From NCBI GenBank assembly GCA_039024435.1, contig JBCCQH010000044.1, positions 1 through 54,459 of the forward strand: a DNA stretch of 54,459 nucleotides, given 5' to 3'. Origin of the DNA: JBCCQH01 sp039024435. GTDB taxonomy: Bacteria; Bacteroidota; Bacteroidia; J057; JADKCL01. Positions 49,243 to 54,459 of this stretch are shown here, piece after piece. The notes under the pieces are model-generated. The model worked only from the letters and a program-made list of their open reading frames with translations. It did no database searches and was not told the origin of the DNA. Within the stretch, counting starts at the first letter, position 1. Each line of letters opens with the position of its first letter. The translations under genes were made by a program, and so were the position numbers.

Positions 49243-49724
49243 TAAGATTGCGTCTCCGCCAGGCGGCGAATGGCTTCCATGGCTTCGGGCAACATCTTGC
49301 GGTAGCGCTTGCCCAGGGAACGGGCAAATATACCTTTCAGCGGGCCGGTGAATTGTACATCGTGGGTGAATACCGTTTGGTTGCCTTCCCGGTGCAGGCG
49401 GCGGGCCACAATCAGTTTTCCTAAGGGGATCGAAGTCGCAAAAGTATAGCCCTGACCTTCCGAAAATTCGGTGATCCGAAACCGGGCTTTGGGACCTTTG
49501 TCCGGGAGAAGCTTTCCTTTTGTGCCGAGGGCGAATGGTCCCAACAGCTCCGCCGAACGCAGACCGCTGTCCCATACGTGCCAATTGGGTACGTCCGTCC
49601 AAATCCGCCAGATATCACTTGCCGGAGCACTCGTGGTGAGGGTGTGGGAAAATTGCGAGGAGTTTTGTCCAGCCGCCGTATTGGCCGCCAAAGCGAGCAA
49701 AATCATCATTGTCAGAGTTTTCAT
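49242..49724 (-). CDS. Secreted SRPBCC-fold (polyketide cyclase-like) protein
   Basis: This 160-residue protein has a signal peptide (MKTLTMMILLALAANTAAGQ). The mature part has the START/SRPBCC pattern: FSHTLTTSAPASDIWRIWTD, VPNWHVWDSGLRSAEL, then alternating strands (KARFRITEFSEGQGYTF, QTVFTHDVQFTGPLKGIFAR) and a long C-terminal helix (MLPEAMEAIRRLAETQS). The fold binds hydrophobic ligands; no specific role is evident. The ATG at 49724 gives the signal peptide; in-frame upstream sequence to 49877 is not protein-like. The stop TAG lies at the edge of the MITE-like element. Confidence 0.85.
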   Translation of the reverse strand: MKTLTMMILLALAANTAAGQNSSQFSHTLTTSAPASDIWRIWTDVPNWHVWDSGLRSAELLGPFALGTKGKLLPDKGPKARFRITEFSEGQGYTFATSIPLGKLIVARRLHREGNQTVFTHDVQFTGPLKGIFARSLGKRYRKMLPEAMEAIRRLAETQS

Positions 49725-49883
49725 CGTTGCGTGAATTGATTTGCAGGACTGCAATATCCACCGCACCACACAAAATCCACTTGACCTATGATAAGTTCCT
49801 TGCGGCACCTTTTTGACGGTTGTAGCACCGCACTCCCCCCATGTCACCTCAACGACCGAGCTTCCCCCCCTTGTCATCTCGAC

Positions 49884-49930
49884 GACCGAGAAGATTGCGA
49901 TGAATAAGCCGCAATCTTAAAAAGGAGAGA
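49884..49930 (+). repeat. Conserved-loop hairpin repeat, copy B
   Basis: AAGATTGCG (49891-49899) pairs perfectly with CGCAATCTT (49910-49918) around the 10-base loop ATGAATAAGC. GTCATCTCGACGACCGAG precedes it, itself preceded by a related GTCACCTCAACGACCGAG. The element at 4961-5005 has nearly the same loop and lead but a different stem that still pairs. Confidence 0.65.
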
Positions 49931-49978
49931 TCTTTACCCGTGCTACTTTCCCGGACAGTTGACGCCCCCATCCCATAT

Positions 49979-50470
49979 TCACAGAAACTGAATCGCATCC
50001 CCTACGCGGATCGTGCCGCTACGGATGACTTTCGCGCACCACCCGCCGTGGCCGCGCATCGCATTATAGCCGCCTTCTCCCAAATTTTCCTCCATCCGAG
50101 AACAAGGATGGGCCGGGCCCGTCAATTCAAAAACCGCATCCCCGATCTGAAATCGGCGGTCTTTGAGGGAAAGCAAATTGATGCCCCGGGTCACGATGTT
50201 GCGCCGCGTCAAACTCGGATCCACCGAGGTCCGTCCGAGAATCATCCCGGTAGCATCCAGGTGTTCGCCCATGATGAGGGTCACCTGGCGCTTTTTCCCC
50301 GGCTTGTCCGCCGCTCGATCACCTTCCAGCCCGCAATCCTCCAATGCCTCAACTTCCTCGACCACCCGCATTTTGGCGCGCCGCTCCGGACGCAACCCGA
50401 TCCAGGAAACCCGCCCCGGCTGGGCCAGGCGCTCCATCATCTCTTTTATCGTGTTTTGAGAATCCATCAT
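49979..50470 (-). CDS. MOSC-domain protein
   Basis: This 163-residue protein is a stand-alone MOSC domain. Features include GRVSWIGLRPERRAKMRVVE, an EGDRAADKPGKKRQVTL segment, VDPSLTRRNIVTRGINLLSL, and the conserved Cys motif ELTGPAHPCSRMEENLGEGG. MOSC domains are found in molybdenum cofactor sulfurases and carry a sulfur or metal cofactor; stand-alone forms may act on N-hydroxylated compounds. It lacks the N-terminal MOSC_N domain. Its start has two adjacent ATGs. It lies downstream of the TPR gene on the same strand, 34 bases away. Confidence 0.9.
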   Translation of the reverse strand: MMDSQNTIKEMMERLAQPGRVSWIGLRPERRAKMRVVEEVEALEDCGLEGDRAADKPGKKRQVTLIMGEHLDATGMILGRTSVDPSLTRRNIVTRGINLLSLKDRRFQIGDAVFELTGPAHPCSRMEENLGEGGYNAMRGHGGWCAKVIRSGTIRVGDAIQFL

Positions 50471-50504
50471 GGCTCAATGCTTCATTCTTGTTCAAGTCAA
50501 CGGA

Positions 50505-51650
50505 TCATTCACACACAATCTGGATCCACTGATCCGCTTTCTTTGCGTGAACCCCACCTTCGGCATCGTATTTTAACACCTTTTGCCAATCCCGGCAAGC
50601 CGCCTTTTCGTCGCCCCGGACCCGCTTGGCTTCTCCCCGATTCAAGTATGCCTCCGCATAGCGTGGGTCCAGCGCCAGGCAGCGGTCGTAGGCCGCAATC
50701 GCCGCCACGTAATTGCGTTGCCCAAATTCGATCCGGCCCCGCAACAGCCAGGCTTCCGCATCCTTGGGCGCCAATTCGGTCGCTCTCTGGATGGCGATCC
50801 GCGCCGGAGCCACGCTGTCTTGTTCTAGCAGCAAGTAGGCCAGATTCCACCACGTATCGGCAAAGGCCGAATCCAGCGCCAACGCCCGTTCAAAATCGGT
50901 GCGTGCCGAGGGCAGCAACTCCAACGCCAACAGAGAAATCCCCCGGTTGAGCCAGGCATCGCGGTCTTCCGGACGGCGGTCGATCACCATCGAAAAATCT
51001 TTGACCGCCGCGTAAGGATCCCCGGAAGCAAAGCGGGCACTCGCCCGGTTGAAGTAAGCTTCGGCACTTTCCGCGTCCAGCGCCAGCACCAAATCAAAAT
51101 CCCGGATCGCCTCGGGCAGATTTCCCAGCGCCAGTTGGGCATTGCCCCGCTGCAAGAAATTGTCTTCGTCCAGCGGATTGCTGTCCACCGCCTCAGAGTA
51201 ATTGTCAATGGCAGTGCGGTAATCACCCGCCACAAAAAAGATGGCCCCGAGGCGCTTCCAGGCCAAGGTGTACTTTGGATCGGTTTCGGTGGTTGCGCTG
51301 TATCCCTGAACCGCTTTTTTGAGCTTGCCCCACTCTTCGTAGGCCAGCGCTTTGTGGAACCGAAACTCGGCATTGGTCGGCGTCTGCTTGAGGGCCTTGC
51401 GGTAGTACTTGAGTGACTTTCGGAACTGCCCCCGCTTGCGGTAGCACTGGCCCAGCAAAAACCAGGCATCCGGGTACAATTTTTGGATTTTCAGGGCCAG
51501 CCGGACCCGCTCTTCTGCTTGCGTGTACTCATCGGCGAGGTAGTGGTTCAGGGCGTCGTTGTACAGCCGAATGGCCCCCTGCGCGGATCCACGGGAGGAA
51601 CAGCACAGCATGCCTACAAGCAGGATTCCCCAAAGCCAGACGGATTTCAT
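50505..51650 (-). CDS. Secreted TPR-repeat protein
   Basis: This 381-residue protein has a signal peptide (MKSVWLWGILLVGMLCCSSR, cleavage near GSAQ). About nine TPR units follow (for example PDAWFLLGQCYRKRGQFRKS, AEAYFNRASARFASGDPYAA, AEAYLNRGEAKRVRGDEKAA). It ends with a Cys-containing helix (DQWIQIVCE). TPR solenoids mediate protein contacts; no enzyme domain is present. The ATG at 51650 is supported by the signal peptide; in-frame residues upstream to 51809 are not protein-like. Neighbours on the same strand give no clear functional link. Confidence 0.88.
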   Translation of the reverse strand: MKSVWLWGILLVGMLCCSSRGSAQGAIRLYNDALNHYLADEYTQAEERVRLALKIQKLYPDAWFLLGQCYRKRGQFRKSLKYYRKALKQTPTNAEFRFHKALAYEEWGKLKKAVQGYSATTETDPKYTLAWKRLGAIFFVAGDYRTAIDNYSEAVDSNPLDEDNFLQRGNAQLALGNLPEAIRDFDLVLALDAESAEAYFNRASARFASGDPYAAVKDFSMVIDRRPEDRDAWLNRGISLLALELLPSARTDFERALALDSAFADTWWNLAYLLLEQDSVAPARIAIQRATELAPKDAEAWLLRGRIEFGQRNYVAAIAAYDRCLALDPRYAEAYLNRGEAKRVRGDEKAACRDWQKVLKYDAEGGVHAKKADQWIQIVCE

Positions 51651-51699
51651 GGGGTAAATATACGAATGCGGAGCGGCTCTGCGGTTAGGTGCGTCGACC

Positions 51700-52086
51700 T
51701 CACCAGGGATTTTCCAGGTCCGCCGCTTCATACGTGTGGTTGCGCTCGGTGTAGTAGCTTTCCCCATCTTTTTTTCGGAGCTGCAAACTGTCTTTCCGGC
51801 TGAAGGCACGCCGCAACAGAGCCAGCGGGGTGAGGATCACAAAGAAGATCACCCCCAATAAAATATGCGAATTGATGAAGCCGAGCACTTTGGCCAGTCC
51901 CATCCAGCCCAGGTGGATGTATTTCGCCGCCAGCGGCACCGCCAATCCTGCGGTGGCGACCCCCAAGGCCACGTACAGGAACGCGACCTGCCGAAAAATG
52001 AAGAAAAAAACGATCATGCCCGCCGTGATGACGAGGATCGTTTCGAGTTGCTTCGCGCGGGTGGGCACCGGATTGGCGGCACTCAT
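51700..52086 (-). CDS. SxtJ-family membrane protein
   Basis: This 128-residue protein has three hydrophobic segments (ITAGMIVFFFIFRQVAFLYV, LGVATAGLAVPLAAKYI, INSHILLGVIFFVILTPLAL). It ends with the family-type tail YYTERNHTYEAADLENPW. The middle GWMGLAKVLGFINSHILLGV is characteristic of SxtJ-type proteins, found in many bacteria near glycosylation and polysaccharide genes. The biochemical role is unknown. The start overlaps the stop of the endonuclease-like gene upstream (ATGA), suggesting co-transcription. Confidence 0.85.
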   Translation of the reverse strand: MSAANPVPTRAKQLETILVITAGMIVFFFIFRQVAFLYVALGVATAGLAVPLAAKYIHLGWMGLAKVLGFINSHILLGVIFFVILTPLALLRRAFSRKDSLQLRKKDGESYYTERNHTYEAADLENPW

Positions 52087-53360
52087 CTAAGAAGCACTTT
52101 CTTTATGATTCCCGGTTGATTCTGGGCCTTGAGGCGGAGCAAATAGATACCGCCGGACAGGCCCTCCCGAACGATTTCGGTACGTTGGCGGGCCGGTGCA
52201 TCCACGAAGGTGCGGACAAAATGCGATTTCCCTTGCAGGTCGATCAGTTCCAGTTCCCACGCACCCGTAAGTCCAGTTTCCCCTCCGATTTCGATTTGGA
52301 GGGTCTCACGCCCCACCTGACCGAGCACCCGCAAAAGATCGGCGTCGGGAAGCGGGGCTTCCGCCGCTACCGCCCGGTCAATGCCCAGTGTGAGCAACAC
52401 CGGATAGTGGTCACTCAGCGGAATCAGAGAGCCACTCGCCGAAGCGGGCAAACTGCGGTTGGGCGCATTGGGATTGCCCGGAATCCAGTACGACCCCGGG
52501 CGATACCCCACGAAATCGGAGTTGTTCATGATCGCATCCGAGCACAAAATCAGGTCAAAGCGATCATCGAGTCCACCACCGACCCCGCAATCGGAACCGG
52601 ACGAGTTCCGGGTGGATTGCGACCAGGCCCGCCGGGCATTGGTGTTGTTTGACCACGTGCCGCCGAGGTTGATCGGGTCGTTCAGGCGGGAATCCGGATT
52701 GCTGTGGGCCACCATCGCCTGAAATGGCGCCTCATTCGCGGAATCCATGTTGAAATCGCCCATCACGATGAAATTCCCCGCGCGGTTGAGCCCATCGAGG
52801 TAAGTCATGATGGCATTGGCCTGGGAAAGGCGGGTGTTCGAGGAAGAGGCCGAAAAATGGACCAAGATGACCTCAATAAACGTGGTATCGCCGAGGGCGA
52901 GTCCCGGGCCTTTGTAGTAAAATTTGTAGTAATCGAGGTTGCGAAACGATTGTGGCAGGACGTCTTGTTCGACGATCTCGACCTTGTCCGAATTGTAGAA
53001 CATGGCGTTGGTGATGTCCTGCGAATTGTTGAAGGTGACCGTCGCGCGACGGTAAGCCGGATCAATCGGCTGGAGGATATTGAGCAAGATGTTCTGCGCG
53101 GGGCTGTTGGCGGCCTCAAAAGGCCCGACTTCATTGACCCCAAAAATGTCCGGCCGGGTGGCTTCCATCACCGGGGTAAAGAAAATATTGCGGGCCGACA
53201 CCCCGGTCGGCGTGCAACCGATTCCGGCTGCTCCGTAGCGCAGCAAATTGTAAACCATTACGCGCAGCGAATCCTGGGCCACTGCCGCATTGCCGATCCC
53301 CAACCCGATCACGAGGGTAAGCAAGGCGAGCACCTGTTTCGTGTTTTGCTTCAACTTCAT
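52083..53360 (-). CDS. Secreted endonuclease/exonuclease/phosphatase-family protein with T9SS sorting domain
   Basis: This 425-residue protein has a signal peptide (cleavage near AVAQ) and an EEP-fold domain at about 30-330. Catalytic motifs are visible: RVMVYNLLRYG, FGVNEV (metal-binding Glu), VMGDFNMDS (Asp and Asn) and LSDHYPVLL (Asp-His). The last 75 residues are a T9SS type A sorting domain (LLRVLGQVGRETLQIEIGG, LSGGIYLLRLK, GIIKKVLLR). An extracellular nuclease or phosphodiesterase is likely. The GVGGGLDDRFDLILCSDAIM segment is typical of the family. No PNPxxG motif is seen at the start of the sorting domain. Confidence 0.9.
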   Translation of the reverse strand: MKLKQNTKQVLALLTLVIGLGIGNAAVAQDSLRVMVYNLLRYGAAGIGCTPTGVSARNIFFTPVMEATRPDIFGVNEVGPFEAANSPAQNILLNILQPIDPAYRRATVTFNNSQDITNAMFYNSDKVEIVEQDVLPQSFRNLDYYKFYYKGPGLALGDTTFIEVILVHFSASSSNTRLSQANAIMTYLDGLNRAGNFIVMGDFNMDSANEAPFQAMVAHSNPDSRLNDPINLGGTWSNNTNARRAWSQSTRNSSGSDCGVGGGLDDRFDLILCSDAIMNNSDFVGYRPGSYWIPGNPNAPNRSLPASASGSLIPLSDHYPVLLTLGIDRAVAAEAPLPDADLLRVLGQVGRETLQIEIGGETGLTGAWELELIDLQGKSHFVRTFVDAPARQRTEIVREGLSGGIYLLRLKAQNQPGIIKKVLLR

Positions 53361-53425
53361 TCTGTAGGCACTTCATTTGTGAAGGCTCCGGAAGATACAA
53401 TTTTAACTTCATTTCCGGTGGGAGA

Positions 53426-53508
53426 ATTTCTGATTTCCGATGGGCGGAGAGAATTTCCAATTGCTCGATTTCCAATTTCTGATGGGCGCGTTCCGGACGC
53501 GCAAACAG
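53426..53508 (-). repeat. Dispersed hairpin plus ATTGGAAATC repeat, copy 4 (inverted)
   Basis: Read on the minus strand: TTTGCGCGTCC and ACGCGCCC (about 53504-53485), then AAATTGGAAATCGAGCAATT and GGAAATTCTC, then CATCGGAAATCAGAAATTCT. The order of parts matches copies at 1171, 46659 and 46723. It lies in the 335-bp gap between divergent genes; the rest of the gap (53361-53695) holds no supported gene. Confidence 0.68.
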
Positions 53509-53695
53509 CGATGAGTAAATATTGAGCCCAAAAGTCCCTTCGTTACGCGGATCGCAGCCCCACGGAATCACACGCAACGGAGGGTCACCCATAGCACATG
53601 AAATTCCCCCAGAAAATATCCAACGGCTCTCGCCGCAATGCGGAATGAACGCCAACTCCCGCCTCAACTTCCCCAAGTTTGATTAGATTTAGGCT

Positions 53696-54319
53696 ATGCG
53701 CATCGTCTTCATCTCCGATACCCACAATCGCCACGCGGACCTGGAATTGCCGGCGGGGGACTTGCTCGTTCACGCGGGAGATTTCTCCAGTCGCGGCCGG
53801 GAATGGGAGGTCCGGGAATTCATGGCTTGGTTTTCCCAACAATCCCATGCCCGAAAGGTGGTAGTCGCTGGAAACCACGATTTTCTGGCCGAAAATGATC
53901 CCGCCGCCTTCGCCGCTCTGGTCCCGGCGGGGGTCGATTACCTAAACGATTCAGGGGTGGAGATTGGGGGTCTGCAAATTTGGGGCTCGCCGGTGCAGCC
54001 CGAATTTTATGACTGGGCTTTCAACCGGAAACGGGGACCGGAAATCGCCCGGCACTGGGCCTTGATCCCGGAGGGCACCGACCTACTCGTGACGCACGGA
54101 CCGCCTTACGGGGCATTGGACAAGACTACCCGCGGTGAGCCGGTGGGCTGCAAAGACTTGCGAAAGCTGGTCGAAGCGATTCGGCCCCGCATCCACGTAT
54201 TTGGGCACATCCACGAAGCCTACGGAACCTACACCGAAGCCGGGGTACACTACATCAATGCGAGCAGCCTGGACGAGCGCTACCTTCTGCGACACGCACC
54301 AGTCGTGGTGGACATCTAA
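53696..54319 (+). CDS. Calcineurin-like metallophosphoesterase
   Basis: This 207-residue phosphoesterase has the complete metal-binding set: ISDTHNRH (D-x-H), LVHAGDFSSRG (G-D), VVVAGNHDFL (G-N-H-D), LLVTHGPPYG and VFGHIHEAYG. The layout and the GLQIWGSPVQPEFYDWAFN segment resemble the MPPED-type subfamily, with about 200 residues. Substrates of these proteins in bacteria are mostly undefined. The ATG at 53696 starts directly at the first strand. Its stop is followed at once by the second MITE-like element. Confidence 0.95.
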   Translation: MRIVFISDTHNRHADLELPAGDLLVHAGDFSSRGREWEVREFMAWFSQQSHARKVVVAGNHDFLAENDPAAFAALVPAGVDYLNDSGVEIGGLQIWGSPVQPEFYDWAFNRKRGPEIARHWALIPEGTDLLVTHGPPYGALDKTTRGEPVGCKDLRKLVEAIRPRIHVFGHIHEAYGTYTEAGVHYINASSLDERYLLRHAPVVVDI

Positions 54320-54459
54320 GAGGCTGTTTAAATTTAATTCTGCGATTTTGCTATGGCATCTTTTTCCGCCCCTCTTCAGCTATTTTCTCGCCCATAGCTT
54401 TGGCTATGGACTCCAAAATGAGCTTCGACGGACAAAAAAATCTGCACTAGCAAATTTCA
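54320..54459 (+). mobile_element. MITE-like element, copy 2 (cut by the window end)
   Basis: It begins GAGGCTGTTTAAATTTAATT directly after the phosphoesterase stop codon and matches the reverse complement of the element at 49081-49242 to the window end, about 140 of 162 bases. The internal CCATAGC-TTTG-GCTATGG hairpin is perfect in this copy. The opposite terminal repeat lies beyond the window. Confidence 0.78.

Overview
The window comes from a Bacteroidota chromosome. Codon and domain content fit a GC-rich member of the Saprospiria or a related lineage. The evidence is a type IX secretion (T9SS) cargo set (SprB-type repeats, PKD repeats, a gliding-motility-associated C-terminal domain, type A sorting domains), a PorP/SprF-family protein, a PorE-like OmpA protein, an SxtJ-type membrane protein, Bacteroidota-style tyrosine integrases, and a candidate -7/-33 promoter of the Bacteroidota type. 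The genus cannot be named from the sequence alone.

Layout. 1-7.4 kb: the end of a MarR regulator, a small secreted NTF2-like protein, a large DsbD-like protein and purQ on the minus strand, then an OmpR-type response regulator with its histidine kinase. 7.6-11.0 kb: a LytTR response regulator, a TPR histidine kinase of the HisKA_2 type, and a short LytTR-only protein. 11.1-38.4 kb: nine same-strand genes separated by at most 16 bases and in places overlapping, in effect one 27-kb operon. It encodes a predicted outer-membrane barrel, a 1789-residue protein with an unusual Cys-Asp-Leu repeat, an FN3 protein, a phage-collar-like protein, an SprB-repeat protein, a PKD protein with a type B sorting domain, PorP/SprF, a PorE-like OmpA protein, and an SBBP/PKD protein. 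38.5-46.2 kb: an accessory segment with a frameshifted helical-repeat gene, a three-gene XRE/membrane module, an excisionase-like protein, an integrase fragment and two full-length convergent tyrosine integrases, one with a changed catalytic residue. 46.2-54.5 kb: palindromic repeats, a Spondin-domain lipoprotein, a nitroreductase, a truncated pirin, and housekeeping genes, with two inverted copies of a roughly 162-bp MITE-like element.

How the parts may work together. Five copies of a GGAACAAG-type motif lie upstream of the short LytTR gene and of the 27-kb operon. Within each cluster the copies are exactly 21 bp apart, the period expected of LytTR direct-repeat operators, and the second cluster abuts a candidate promoter for the operon. 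The inference is a LytTR circuit (sensor kinase, LytTR regulator, short LytTR protein) that controls a surface and secretion operon. The Cys-Asp-Leu repeat protein and this regulatory link are the most likely undescribed biology here. The rest of the interest is in the dispersed intergenic repeat families, which recur around gene ends.
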